A DNA stretch of 64,000 bases from NCBI GenBank assembly GCA_938022205.1, contig CALIEB010000003.1, forward strand, positions 62,001-126,000, written 5' to 3'. Numbering within the stretch: the first letter of the stretch is position 1; every line of letters begins with the position of its first letter. This document shows positions 54,274 to 63,930 of this stretch, piece by piece. The translations under genes and the position numbers were made by a program. The notes under the pieces were generated by a model, which saw only the letters and a list, made by a program, of their open reading frames with translations, did no database searches and was not told the origin of the DNA. This DNA comes from an uncultured Anaerolineae bacterium. Its GTDB lineage: Bacteria; Chloroflexota; Anaerolineae; Aggregatilineales; Phototrophicaceae.

Positions 54274-55962
54274 TTACTTATCCCAAATGGGTTGGCGCAG
54301 GTCGGTGATGAGCGGTGTGTTGGCAAAATTGCACGTTGGAGCTTCGGGGATGATGCCGTCACGAATGGCTAGCATCGGCGCGCTGGGGTTGAAGTAGTTA
54401 TAGGCGAGCCGCGCTGATTCGGCGATGACCGGCAGCGATTCCGAGAACAAGAGCCAGCTCGGCTGAAAGACCATCATCACCATGACAAAATCGCCGCCTT
54501 CGCTGAAGAATATGCCCGCGTTGCTGTGCGTGGTGTCAATCCAGCCGTGCTTGTGGGCAACGCGCACACCTTCGGGAATGCCGGCCTTGAGCAGCCCGTC
54601 CACCGTGTTGTTGCTCATGACGTGCAACATTTGACGGCACTCGCGCGGTTCGTAAAGGTCGCCAAATTTTTCCAGCAAAATGCCGCCGTCACCATAAGCA
54701 CATTGATAGACATCCGCGAGCAGCCAGCCAATCTCATCCACCGTGAGCTGGTTGGAGAGGTCGGGCTGGGCGCGCACTTGGTCGACACCAGTGGTCGGGT
54801 AGCGAATAGGGCGTGGCGGTATGGGAGGCTTTTGTGGGTCGGTAACGTAGGGCGAGAGCAAGAAGCTGTTCTTCATTCCCAGCGCGTTCATGAAACGTGT
54901 GACCTCTTCTGCACCGGTGAACTCATCGCCGTTGCCGATGATGCTCAGCAGGCGGTTGGTTGCCACGTTCTCGCTGCAAATCATAGTATTGGCGATGTCG
55001 GTGGCAGTTTGCGCGTTGGGAGGTTCGTTGAGCGTGCCGTACAAGCGCACAAGAATGGGAATTTTGTTGACGCTCGTTCCGCTAAAGGCTATGTCGTTGC
55101 CGAAGGTGATGGCTTCACCTGTTTGTAAGTCCATTAAAAACAGCGCGCCAAAGCGGCTGGTTTGCGGGTCGAAGCGATTGCGCAGCATCAGCTCCCAAAT
55201 TTGCTCACCTAAGCGGGCAAACGCAGGGCTTATTGGCACAGCTTCGCCGCTGTGGAGGTTGCTGCTAAGCACCACAGACGGCGTTGGCGTGAGGGTCGGC
55301 AGCACCAACACCCCATCGCTAATGGCGGGAAGCGTGAAGATATTGCCTTGTATGTCGAGCAAGTCGCGGGCAATCCACGCATAGCCGTTGGGCGAATTGG
55401 CATAGCGTACCTGCACCCAAGGATATTGTGTGTGGTAACCGCTAAGCTCAAAGCGTTCGCCGGCATTCGCCACACCAACACGTGGATAGTCTACACCGGG
55501 TCCATAACGCACGTTGACTTCACCGCGCACTGTTCCCGTGACGCTATAGGTCGGCGTGAGTGTCGCGGTGGGCTGTGCCAGCGGCGCGCTGGTAGGCTGC
55601 GGATTGTTGGGTGCGGCGGCTGGCGGTGCTGTGACAAGCGTGGCTGGGTCAAGGATGAGTGTGCTGATAGGCACGGCGTTGAGCGCGCCGCGTATGGTCA
55701 CCAAGTCTTGATACACCCAACCAATGGGTCGCTGTGTGTTGGGGTCGCCGAGCAGCACCCAGGGGAAGAACTCGCTTCTGCCTATGACGGGGTAGACCGT
55801 GCCGCTGGTGATTTCGCCGACTTTGACGCTGTTGGTGTCAGTGGCGGCACGCAGGTTAGCTTGCCCTAGTGCTTCTGCAGTTGCGACAGCTTGCGCTGCG
55901 CTCCACCATGTGCCGAGCGCAAGCAGCAGCAGCACGGCAAGCGCAAGTAGCGTTCGTTTCAT
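54274..55962 (-). CDS. Secreted serine hydrolase (class A beta-lactamase-like) with SH3 domains
   Basis: 562 residues from ATG 55962 (AAAGG upstream); the frame extends to 56001 without support. A signal peptide or anchor (KRTLLALAVLLLLALG) is followed by two bacterial SH3-like domains, about 30-95 and 140-205, linked by a Pro/Thr stretch, then a beta-lactamase-type domain from about 240. The SxxK motif is S297-V-N-K300, an SEN triad follows in CSENVATN, and the KTG position reads HKHG. It likely acts on peptidoglycan or D-Ala peptides; true beta-lactamase activity is not shown. Confidence 0.85.
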   Translation of the reverse strand: MKRTLLALAVLLLLALGTWWSAAQAVATAEALGQANLRAATDTNSVKVGEITSGTVYPVIGRSEFFPWVLLGDPNTQRPIGWVYQDLVTIRGALNAVPISTLILDPATLVTAPPAAAPNNPQPTSAPLAQPTATLTPTYSVTGTVRGEVNVRYGPGVDYPRVGVANAGERFELSGYHTQYPWVQVRYANSPNGYAWIARDLLDIQGNIFTLPAISDGVLVLPTLTPTPSVVLSSNLHSGEAVPISPAFARLGEQIWELMLRNRFDPQTSRFGALFLMDLQTGEAITFGNDIAFSGTSVNKIPILVRLYGTLNEPPNAQTATDIANTMICSENVATNRLLSIIGNGDEFTGAEEVTRFMNALGMKNSFLLSPYVTDPQKPPIPPRPIRYPTTGVDQVRAQPDLSNQLTVDEIGWLLADVYQCAYGDGGILLEKFGDLYEPRECRQMLHVMSNNTVDGLLKAGIPEGVRVAHKHGWIDTTHSNAGIFFSEGGDFVMVMMVFQPSWLLFSESLPVIAESARLAYNYFNPSAPMLAIRDGIIPEAPTCNFANTPLITDLRQPIWDK

Positions 55963-56052
55963 AAGAGCCTTTCGATAACTTGCGAACCGTTTGGCGCACA
56001 TTATAGCACGCTGGCAAAATGGGCGAAAATAGCGTTTTGTCGCGGTTGAGAA

Positions 56053-56080
56053 TTGACAGGCGTGTGCTTTTTGCTACAAT
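56053..56080 (+). promoter_or_regulatory. Promoter of tRNA-Leu
   Basis: TTGACA (56053-56058), 16-base spacer, TACAAT (56075-56080), 12 bases before the tRNA 5' end. Confidence 0.88.
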
Positions 56081-56092
56081 GACATGCGTCAA

Positions 56093-56175
56093 GCCGAAGT
56101 GGCGGAATTGGCAGACGCGCTACGTTCAGGGCGTAGTTCCCACAAGGAGTATGGGTTCGACTCCCATCTTCGGCA
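56093..56175 (+). tRNA. tRNA-Leu (anticodon CAG)
   Basis: An 83-base class II tRNA: acceptor GCCGAAG/CTTCGGC, discriminator A, anticodon stem CTACG/CGTAG with loop TTCAGGG giving anticodon CAG, and a long variable arm as expected for Leu. CCA is not encoded. Confidence 0.97.
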
Positions 56176-56181
56176 AGAAAG

Positions 56182-56206
56182 CACCCGCATAGGCGGGTGT
56201 TTTTTG
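56182..56206 (+). terminator. Terminator after tRNA-Leu
   Basis: CACCCGC (56182-56188), ATAG loop, GCGGGTG (56193-56199), followed by seven Ts. Confidence 0.9.
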
Positions 56207-56240
56207 TTGCATCTGCCTGGTTTTATGCTATGCTAAGCGT

Positions 56241-56684
56241 ATGACAGAGCGTACGCCCCAAGCCACGAAGTCATCCGCGCTGCCGGTGGTCATCTCCGGC
56301 ACACAGGTCATGTTTGCCGTGATCGTGATGGTCATTTTGATGCTGGCGATTAACTTTGGCGGGCGTGTCAGCGCAGACCGCGAGCTGAACAAGGTGCGCG
56401 ATGCGGTCACAGCAGAAATCGACGCGTTGCGCCGGGAGCAAGCCGAGCTAGTGCGCCGCCTCGAGTATGTGAAAAGCGATGCCTATGTAGAGGTTTGGGC
56501 GCGCAGCGACGGGCGTATGGTACGCGAGAACGATGTGCTAATCGTACCCGTGCCAGCCTTAGGTGGTGTTGCGGACACGCCTGCATCCCCCACACCATTC
56601 TTTACAGGCGAAACCGCTCAGCCTACGCCAGTGTGGCAGCTTTGGTGGGCGTTGTTCTTTGACACGCCGCCGCCGCAGTTCTAG
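56241..56684 (+). CDS. DivIC/FtsB-like septum protein
   Basis: 147 residues: one membrane helix (about 22-40), a coiled coil (about 46-80; LNKVRDAVTAEIDALRREQAELVRRLEYV in two parts) and a short globular end with YVEVWARSDGRMVRENDVLIVP, which resembles the FtsB/DivIC YAR...E-x-G-E motif. The family bridges the division ring during septum formation. The C-terminus adds a Pro/Thr linker. Convergent with ygfZ, overlapping by four bases. Confidence 0.75.
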   Translation: MTERTPQATKSSALPVVISGTQVMFAVIVMVILMLAINFGGRVSADRELNKVRDAVTAEIDALRREQAELVRRLEYVKSDAYVEVWARSDGRMVRENDVLIVPVPALGGVADTPASPTPFFTGETAQPTPVWQLWWALFFDTPPPQF

Positions 56685-57736
56685 CCTGCAGACACCCAAT
56701 CGGGCTGCTTGCCGAGCAAGCGCAAGACCCGTGCATGTGTGAGCGTTGGCGCGCCAACCTCGACAACATGTCCAGCTTGTGCGTGGCTGGTCTTGATAAT
56801 GGCTATGGCGTGCAGCTTGCCGTCGGGTGCTGTCACGCTGCTTGTCATTTGTCCAATAGGCTTTTGTTCGCTGAAAAGTGGCTGTGGGCTGGCGGCAAAG
56901 CTCTCCAAATCAAGCGCGACCATGACCCGCGCTAGCCGTTCGCGGCTATCCATGCGCGCGATAATCTCTTGTCCCGTGTAGCAACCCTTGTGGAAGCTCA
57001 CCTCATCCCAAAGCCCAAGCTCAAGCGGAATAAACTCTTGCGATAACTCTGGCACGCCTGCTGTGCCTGTGCGAATGCGCAGCGCGTTGAAAAGCAGTGA
57101 GCCGCTGGGGCGCAACGTGTCGTCTTGGCGCAGCGCGTCATAGAGCAAATGAGCCTGCGCGCGGTCGCAAACAAGCGTCCAGTGTCCGCCTAAGAGCGGC
57201 TTGCGGTGGAACAACCACGCTGAAACGCCGTTCAGTGTGAGCTGCTGGGCGTGATAGCGCGCGGGTGGGTTTGCTGTCAGGCGCGCCACGCAGGCATCTG
57301 CGCCTGCGCCGTGTAGGTCGAATTGGCATGTGTTGGCGGTCTCATCGCTGACGCTTGCCTTGTCGTTGAAGAAGATGTTGCGCCCTAAATGCGCGCGAAC
57401 TTGCTCGCCGCGTCCGGGCGATGTCAGCAGCCATAGCCCATCGGGCAAGTGATACGTTTCGACGCGGTCGATGATACGGGCGTTGGCGTTGGTGAAAAGC
57501 GTCGCTACGCCTTGTAAGGGCGCAAGGTCAAGCGTCTTGTTCGTTGAAAGGCGGTTTACAAGGTCAAAGCGGCTGTCGCCGCTCAGGCGCACACGACCCT
57601 CGTGCGAACGGTCAAGCAGCACTGCGCCGCGCTCAAGGTGCGCATACTCGCCAACAAGGTCGCCGAAGTGTAGCGGAATGCCGTCCGTGTTGAGCGATGC
57701 GCCGTCGCGTTCGTAACGTTCTGCAAGCGCGTTCAT
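56681..57736 (-). CDS. ygfZ: YgfZ/GcvT-domain folate-binding protein
   Basis: 351 residues. The hallmark KGCYTGQEIIARMDSRER near residue 240 defines YgfZ, a folate-dependent helper in iron-sulfur cluster maintenance. The N-terminus resembles GcvT (HFGDLVGEYAHLERGAVLLD). Length matches. Its ATG overlaps the gmk stop by four bases, so the two are translated together. Confidence 0.85.
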   Translation of the reverse strand: MNALAERYERDGASLNTDGIPLHFGDLVGEYAHLERGAVLLDRSHEGRVRLSGDSRFDLVNRLSTNKTLDLAPLQGVATLFTNANARIIDRVETYHLPDGLWLLTSPGRGEQVRAHLGRNIFFNDKASVSDETANTCQFDLHGAGADACVARLTANPPARYHAQQLTLNGVSAWLFHRKPLLGGHWTLVCDRAQAHLLYDALRQDDTLRPSGSLLFNALRIRTGTAGVPELSQEFIPLELGLWDEVSFHKGCYTGQEIIARMDSRERLARVMVALDLESFAASPQPLFSEQKPIGQMTSSVTAPDGKLHAIAIIKTSHAQAGHVVEVGAPTLTHARVLRLLGKQPDWVSAG

Positions 57737-58374
57737 GGCTGCTGTGTGGCGATACGCTGGTGGATAACTTGTAGCATTGCGTCGTAGAGCTGCTGCTCGG
57801 CGGTATCGATGTCATCGTTGATAATCACGATGTCGCACTCTTGCGCAAAGGGAATCTCTAGGGTGCGCGCGCGTTCGACGCGCTCGGCGATAATTTCGGG
57901 GCGGTCGCTGCCTGTGGCGCGCTGTTCCATGCGCCGCTTGAGCTCGCTGAGCTGTTGGTCAGGTGTACCGCCGACGGTCACGAAAATCAACACAGTGTCG
58001 TTGGGATACTGCGCTTTGATAATGCGCGCTCCCAATACGTCTACATGCCCAATCACATGTTCGCCCTGCGTGATTTTGTCTTCAACGCTAGCGCGTGGCA
58101 CGCCGTAGAAGTTGCCCTTTGTGACAGGGGTGTACTCAATCAGCGCATCGTTGGCAATCATCTCTTCAAAGCCCGCTTGCGTCTTGAAGTGATAATCTAC
58201 CCCGTCGCGCTCTTGAGCGCGTGGTGGGCGCGTGGTAGCAGTCACCAGCCGCGACAGGCGGTGCGGCGTGTTGGCAAAGCGCGCCAGTAGCCGCTGCATG
58301 AGCGTGTCTTTGCCTGCGCCGCCCGGTCCGACGAGGACAAAGAAGATACCACGTGAAGGAGGTGTTGAAGTCAA
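57733..58374 (-). CDS. gmk: Guanylate kinase
   Basis: Phosphorylates GMP to GDP. Walker A is GPGGAGKDTLM near residue 16, with Gly in place of the usual Ser after GP and Asp in place of Ser/Thr after Lys. TATTRPPRAQERDGVDYHF fits the GMP-binding region, and GHVDVLGARIIK follows. 213 residues from TTG 58374, with GAAGGA nine bases upstream. Preceded by a long terminator from the giant surface protein gene. Confidence 0.92.
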   Translation of the reverse strand: MTSTPPSRGIFFVLVGPGGAGKDTLMQRLLARFANTPHRLSRLVTATTRPPRAQERDGVDYHFKTQAGFEEMIANDALIEYTPVTKGNFYGVPRASVEDKITQGEHVIGHVDVLGARIIKAQYPNDTVLIFVTVGGTPDQQLSELKRRMEQRATGSDRPEIIAERVERARTLEIPFAQECDIVIINDDIDTAEQQLYDAMLQVIHQRIATQQP

Positions 58375-58453
58375 GGTGCGTATCCTTCTTTATTTGGTGC
58401 GTGTGCTAACAGTGTAGCAAGAAGTGATAAGCATCGCTAGTGTGTGCGTTAAC

Positions 58454-58481
58454 AAAAAGCCTCGCTTCTGCGAGGCTTTTT
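58454..58481. terminator. Bidirectional terminator between gmk and the giant surface protein
   Basis: AAAAAGCCTCGC (58454-58465), TTCT loop, GCGAGGCTTTTT (58470-58481): a perfect 12-bp inverted repeat with A/T flanks on both sides. Confidence 0.9.
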
Positions 58482-58497
58482 GCGTCAAATGTGGGGG

Positions 58498-61400
58498 TTA
58501 CGGGTCGATAATCTCGATGTCTGTGACCCACCAGCCAATCAAGTAGTTGAAGGTCGCACCGCCTACGTTATTAGCGTCTACGCTTTGCGTGTCGTTGCTC
58601 TCGAAGCGGCGGTCGACGCGGAAGCGAATGGCGATGGGTGGGCTGCCGGGTCCCGCGTAAGCGGTGAGGTCGTGAATGCGTCTGCTCCAGTCACCTCGAT
58701 CTGGTGTGTATGTGCCACCGTGCGTGGGGCGGTCAAAGTTACCCGCGACGATGTCAAGGCGAATGCTGGCAGATCCTGTTGAGTCGTAGTAGTCGAGCAT
58801 GAGCCATGCACCGGGTGGGATGGTGCGCGTGGCACTCATCCAGCCGCCGCTTTGATTCTCCCAGTCGTCAATGATGAGGCATGATGTGTTAGGATCTGGA
58901 CGGCTGTGGTTGGCACGCCCGCCGTTAGCACTGCCGCTGAAGCGGTCGGCGCAGCCAGGCGTGTAGTTGACCCACAAGCGCACGCCGTCATCGCTGATGG
59001 TTGTGAACTTCAGCGTGATGAAATCTGTCGTGGCAAGACGGCGTATCCAGCGCGCCGAGAAGTTATCTGCGCTCACGTTGGTGTAGCCGAAGGGGCGTCC
59101 GGTGCCAAAATTGTAATTGATGTTCTCGCTCATTGCGCTGATGCGCTTCTGGGCTGTGCCGTTGAAGTTGTGCGCGGTGGTGAAGGTTGGAGACGGCGCG
59201 TTCCAGCCCAAGCTAAAGTCGAGCGCGGTGTTGCTGTTCCAGAAGTAACCAATCCAAGGCGTTGCCCAGATGCTGTCGGGTGGCGGCATGCCTTCTAGGT
59301 TGTTCTGTGTCCATGTGAAGCCGCCGTCCACGCTGACCTCAAAGAGTGCCGTGCCACCCAGCTCGTGGTAGTGATAGTAGCTGATGTAGGGGTTGGTGGC
59401 TTGCGACAGGTCAAACACGCCCTTCGAAATCATCGACGAGTTGCTGTTGCGCATGGTAGCGACTTGGTCGGTCTGCAAGCGTCCGGTGCCGGTCGGTGTC
59501 GCCGACGTGAACGAGAAGCTGAACGAGCCAACTGAGAGGTCAATCAGCGCGCTGCCGACATTCTCGAAATATTCCACGACAAACTTGTACTGGCGGAATG
59601 CTTCGATGCGTACCGAGCTGACGATGGTCGTAGCGGCTTGGTTGACCCAGTTGTCGACGATGTTCCAGTAATTGCCGCTGCGGAAGACGAGCGGGTCGTC
59701 GGGTTCAGGCGTGGGCAGATTGCCGGGTGGCACGGTGTCGTAGCGCATGCGCGCGCCGTCATCGGAACGCAAGAGGATGGTGTACTTGCCCGGCGTGAGG
59801 TTCGTCGGCGTGGTCATCTCATAGCGCGCCGTGAAGCGGTCATTCACGCGCGTGCTAGAAGTGCTGTCCTTAATAGGACCGCTGCTTGTACCCCAATTCG
59901 TGCGCACTTCTGACACGAAGCCTTGTGTCCATGGCGTGATGGCGTTGAGCGTCGCATCGGGCAGCTGCAAGAACTGATTGGCGCAGTCGCGGAACTCTAG
60001 CGAGTTGCAGTTAGAGATGGCAGACGTGCGGATAGTGTCGCGGTCCCAAATGCGGCGATACCAAGGGTTGCCACCCAGACTGGCGGGACCGCCGCCAGAC
60101 CCACGGAAAATGGTCGGAGTCAAGCCCCAGCGACCTTCCATCACCCAGTTGGACGTGTTGCGCGCACGGTCAATGAACGCACCACCTGCGGCTGCTGTCT
60201 TGCTGATGATGAACACGTTGGGGTTGTAGTGCGTAAAGGTGATGGAGTCGAGATACCATCCGTCACGATGTGTGGTGCTGGTGAGTGCGTCGGTGACGAA
60301 ACGCACGCGGATGCGCCGCCCGTCTTGCAGCGCGCTGCGCGCATAGGGCGACAGATCGATTTGCTGGCGTTCCCACGTGTAGCGGCGGTCGTTGGAGGCT
60401 TGCCAGACAGTTTGCCACGCCGACCAGCCGTGCTGCTTTTCATAACACTGTGTTGCGCCGCCAGTGCAACCTGTCGTGCTGGTGGGGTCTTCAAACGAGA
60501 GCTGCACGACAAAGTAATCGCCACCGCCGCCATAGTAGCGCGTCCAGAAGTACATGACAGGGCGTTCGCTGACTTGCACGCCGCGCAGGTCGATAATCGT
60601 GCGCATCTCCAGCACGTTATAGGTGCGGTTGGCAATGGCACCGTTAGTGCCTTCACTGCTCTTGCCATCAAGGTTGAACGCTGGCGCGCTGTTGGTTAAC
60701 GACGTGGGGTCGGTTACGCTGTCGTGGAAGGCGAGCAAGCCCTCTTTCTGCTCCCACGCGATGGTGCGCCAGCCGCCGCCGATGTGCCAAATGTCGTACC
60801 ATGCCGTGTTGTCGAACGTGTCATAGTAAGTCTTACCGCTGCCTAGGGCAGGTGCGCCTGTGCTAGATAAAATGGTTTGTCCGGCGTTGTTGGTGCGCTG
60901 TTCATCCAGCTCCCACAGCTGCCACGACAAGTTGGGGCGGTCTTCGATGCGGATATCGTCAATGTAGATGCCGTCATTGGTCGAGCTGCCTAATGTCTGG
61001 AAGCGAATGCGCAGGACAATGTCGTCATCGGCAAAGTTGTTGTCCGTGTTCGTGCGTGCGTTGGGGTTATCCGCTAAGAGCTGGTTTTCGATAGGCGCGA
61101 GGCTGATTTCAACGCGCTCCCATGCTTCGTTCCAGCGCGGGCGCGTGACATCTGTGGAAACGCCGCTCATCGTGGAACTTCTCACCGTCGAGACATCGGA
61201 GTTGTATTGCCACAACGTGCGCCATGAGCTGTTGCTTTCGCTGTTGCGCCGCCATTCGACTGCAAACGTGACACTTGCGCCGACGATGCGCCGATGCCAG
61301 AAGGTGAACATCGGGTTGTTTGGTGTGGGGTTGGGCGTTTCGCACAACGACGGTGCCAAGTTGCACGACGGCGACTTGCTGTTTTCGGGCGTGTCGTTAA

Positions 61401-63930
61401 AGAGGTCGAAGATCTCTTTAAAGACAATCAGGTTGTTCGTGTTCGCGCTGTAGTTGCCGGTGGGCGAATCGGTATAAGCGTGACCGGTTTCGCCAATGGG
61501 TGGATTGTAGCCGCCTGCCACTCTATCCCAGCTGCCCGAGAGCAAATAGCGGTCGAAGAGCTGTGCGGGGTCTTCGGCGGTGTCGATATAGGGATAGCGC
61601 AAGAACTGCGTGCGCCCTTGACGCTCGAGCTTGATGTTGTCGATCCACCAACCGCCGCGCTCAGTCGTGCTGTGGTCAATCAGCAGCGCAAAGCGCAAAC
61701 GGAATTGCTGGTGATTGATTTCTTTGAGATTGATGATGACCTGCTCAAACGTGCCGAGAGTTGGCTCGGTTGTTGTATTGTCGCGCGCGACTAGCACACC
61801 TGTCAGCGGCACAGGTTGCCAAACGGCTGGTCCTACGCCGTAAGGTGTGGTCGAGTATTGAATCTCCAAGCCTGTGCGGGTGCTGAGCTGATAAGAGTGG
61901 AAGAACGTCAAAAGGGGGTCGCCTTGGTCGCCGTCGCCGTCGGTCATGCCGCGCACGTCGTCTAGGTCGATAAAGCCGTTGAACTCTAGCCAGTGGATGC
62001 GCATATTCTCGGGCAGATAGCGCGAGGGATTTTCAGCAGTGTTGCGTGCCTCATACAGGCGACGAGTGGAAAAGCCCGGGCTTTCGTGCCAAGACATGCC
62101 CGCGCCCATTGTGCGCTCAGACGTTAGATCCCAATGCCCGCTGGCGATGAAATCGTTACGCTGCGCGTAGTCGTTTAAGTTCCAAGACATGTTGGTGTAG
62201 AAGGTCTTGGGCGCGAACGTGTCGATGCTAATCGTGTCAATGAACCACTTCATTTCCGCACTGGGGCTGCCGCTGCGGCGTTCCATCACAAAGCGGAAGG
62301 TGAGTTTGCGGCTGGTCGAGCCGACAAGATACGGGTCCAGCGGGACGACGTTCTCTGTCCAGTTGTAGTTGAAGCTGTCGCCTTGTCGGATGTTCACCCG
62401 CTGCCAGTTCAGCGCGTTGCGGTCAAAAACGCCGTCATTGTCGGGGTCGTAGTCGGCAATTTCCAGCCAACCCAGAGCCGTAGAGCGCATGTCCCACACG
62501 TCGCGGAAACGTAGCGCGGGGTTAGGCATGCCTGCAGGGATTTCGACCCAGCCGCGCAGCTCGAGGTGACAGCGCATGTTCGAGGGAAACCAACGCGACA
62601 CCGATTCATCCCAGAAGAAGTTGAGAGTGTCAGCGCGTGCGCTCTCACGATTACGCCAATCGCACTGCACAAGCCCCGAGCGCGGCACGCCAGAGTTGTT
62701 CACTTGCGTGTCGTCGACGTTGGACGTGCTTTTCACTTTGTAGATATTCAAGCCATTGAGACGCGCTGTACGGTTGCTGCCGTCCCAATCGCGATGAGCG
62801 TAGTCGACCTGTATGACGTATTGACCCGCAGGCACGGTGCGGCGTACGCCCCAAAGTGAGCGGTCGACGTTTTCGTACATCCAGCGGTCGATAAGCAAAC
62901 ATTCGGTTGGAATAGCACTATCAGGGCTGGTGTCCGGGTTATAGCGGAAGTAACCGTCGTCGTAGACTGTCCACTTGTCGTTGCGGTTAACGCGGTTGAC
63001 ATTGCCGCTCGCAGTCAGCGGGTTCGTGTCAAAGAAAGCGTTGGTAATGGTCGACCAACCCGGGTTGTTCAGCTGTTGAGTGTCGGCAAAACGCACCGGC
63101 AGGCTAACGTTCCAGCGATTAGTCTGCGCGCTACAGTTGCCGGGTCCACCCGAGTAGAGGTCGGTACTGCCGCCGAACGCACCGCCGAGAATCCACACGC
63201 GGAAACGCCCATTGCTCAGCACGCTGACGTTAAATTCCAGCGTGGTCTTTTCGGTCAGCAGGATGGGGCGACGGAAGACGACGCTGAAGGCATTCGCTGC
63301 GCCAGCCACAGGTGCGGGCGCGTTATTGCCCCAGTTAAAGTCAATGCGCTGGAAGAACTCTGGCGCGATGTCAGCGTTGAAAACAGGCGGCTCGTGCGGT
63401 GGGGTAAACGTGCTGTTAGGGTAGTAGAAACCGATCCAGTCCTCTGACCCAAAATAGGTTGAAGAGTCGTCAACACGCCAGTGAACGAGCTGGTTGGGGT
63501 TCGCGCTGTCAAACCAAGGCGCGACATGCCCGATGTCCTGCGGCGTTGGCGACGGTGACGGTGTCCATGTGTTCGTTGGCGTTGCCGTCGGCGTGATGGG
63601 CGTTGCCGTCGGCGGCGTGCCCTGCGTCGGAATGGGCGTGGCAGGTGGCAAGGTGTTGGTTGGGCGAGCGCGTGCCACAGGCTCATAGCCTGCCGCCGCA
63701 GTTACTGTCCCCCAGAACTCCTGCGCGTTGGGCAGTTCTGCCAGCGTGCGCGGGTCTTGCCCTACGAGGTTGAACACCGTGTTGCTAAAAATGTTAGCAA
63801 TCACGGGTCCCGTTGCGGCTAGCGCAAGCCCAAACGTGATAATCACTAAAGTGACAATCAGCGCATATTCGACGAGCGATTGCCCTTCTTCATGCGCTCG
63901 ATTGCGTGGAATGTTTGGTTGTTTTGACAT
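58498..63930 (-). CDS. Giant Flp-prepilin-like surface protein with PA14-like and MAM/LamG-like modules
   Basis: 1810 residues from ATG 63930. The N-terminus has a class III prepilin signal: basic leader, Gly16 at the cleavage site, then QSLVEYALIV with Glu at +5 and Tyr at +6, and a hydrophobic helix (about 18-45), as in Flp pilins and TadE-like pseudopilins. A Pro/Thr linker (about 70-120) leads to many beta-sandwich modules. Three PA14-like ones share a D-x-W-x-x-(N/Q) motif, near 345, 1422 and 1685; between them are MAM/LamG-like segments of the immune-inhibitor type. Likely a secreted, pilus-associated adhesin or sugar-binding protein. An in-frame start at 63969 would add 13 residues before the basic leader; no clear -35 box is seen. 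Confidence 0.75.
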   Translation of the reverse strand: MSKQPNIPRNRAHEEGQSLVEYALIVTLVIITFGLALAATGPVIANIFSNTVFNLVGQDPRTLAELPNAQEFWGTVTAAAGYEPVARARPTNTLPPATPIPTQGTPPTATPITPTATPTNTWTPSPSPTPQDIGHVAPWFDSANPNQLVHWRVDDSSTYFGSEDWIGFYYPNSTFTPPHEPPVFNADIAPEFFQRIDFNWGNNAPAPVAGAANAFSVVFRRPILLTEKTTLEFNVSVLSNGRFRVWILGGAFGGSTDLYSGGPGNCSAQTNRWNVSLPVRFADTQQLNNPGWSTITNAFFDTNPLTASGNVNRVNRNDKWTVYDDGYFRYNPDTSPDSAIPTECLLIDRWMYENVDRSLWGVRRTVPAGQYVIQVDYAHRDWDGSNRTARLNGLNIYKVKSTSNVDDTQVNNSGVPRSGLVQCDWRNRESARADTLNFFWDESVSRWFPSNMRCHLELRGWVEIPAGMPNPALRFRDVWDMRSTALGWLEIADYDPDNDGVFDRNALNWQRVNIRQGDSFNYNWTENVVPLDPYLVGSTSRKLTFRFVMERRSGSPSAEMKWFIDTISIDTFAPKTFYTNMSWNLNDYAQRNDFIASGHWDLTSERTMGAGMSWHESPGFSTRRLYEARNTAENPSRYLPENMRIHWLEFNGFIDLDDVRGMTDGDGDQGDPLLTFFHSYQLSTRTGLEIQYSTTPYGVGPAVWQPVPLTGVLVARDNTTTEPTLGTFEQVIINLKEINHQQFRLRFALLIDHSTTERGGWWIDNIKLERQGRTQFLRYPYIDTAEDPAQLFDRYLLSGSWDRVAGGYNPPIGETGHAYTDSPTGNYSANTNNLIVFKEIFDLFNDTPENSKSPSCNLAPSLCETPNPTPNNPMFTFWHRRIVGASVTFAVEWRRNSESNSSWRTLWQYNSDVSTVRSSTMSGVSTDVTRPRWNEAWERVEISLAPIENQLLADNPNARTNTDNNFADDDIVLRIRFQTLGSSTNDGIYIDDIRIEDRPNLSWQLWELDEQRTNNAGQTILSSTGAPALGSGKTYYDTFDNTAWYDIWHIGGGWRTIAWEQKEGLLAFHDSVTDPTSLTNSAPAFNLDGKSSEGTNGAIANRTYNVLEMRTIIDLRGVQVSERPVMYFWTRYYGGGGDYFVVQLSFEDPTSTTGCTGGATQCYEKQHGWSAWQTVWQASNDRRYTWERQQIDLSPYARSALQDGRRIRVRFVTDALTSTTHRDGWYLDSITFTHYNPNVFIISKTAAAGGAFIDRARNTSNWVMEGRWGLTPTIFRGSGGGPASLGGNPWYRRIWDRDTIRTSAISNCNSLEFRDCANQFLQLPDATLNAITPWTQGFVSEVRTNWGTSSGPIKDSTSSTRVNDRFTARYEMTTPTNLTPGKYTILLRSDDGARMRYDTVPPGNLPTPEPDDPLVFRSGNYWNIVDNWVNQAATTIVSSVRIEAFRQYKFVVEYFENVGSALIDLSVGSFSFSFTSATPTGTGRLQTDQVATMRNSNSSMISKGVFDLSQATNPYISYYHYHELGGTALFEVSVDGGFTWTQNNLEGMPPPDSIWATPWIGYFWNSNTALDFSLGWNAPSPTFTTAHNFNGTAQKRISAMSENINYNFGTGRPFGYTNVSADNFSARWIRRLATTDFITLKFTTISDDGVRLWVNYTPGCADRFSGSANGGRANHSRPDPNTSCLIIDDWENQSGGWMSATRTIPPGAWLMLDYYDSTGSASIRLDIVAGNFDRPTHGGTYTPDRGDWSRRIHDLTAYAGPGSPPIAIRFRVDRRFESNDTQSVDANNVGGATFNYLIGWWVTDIEIIDP

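Noticed and set aside
56093-56230. tRNA-Leu as an integration site
   Set aside because: No integrase, no repeated tRNA 3' end and no foreign-looking genes lie near it.
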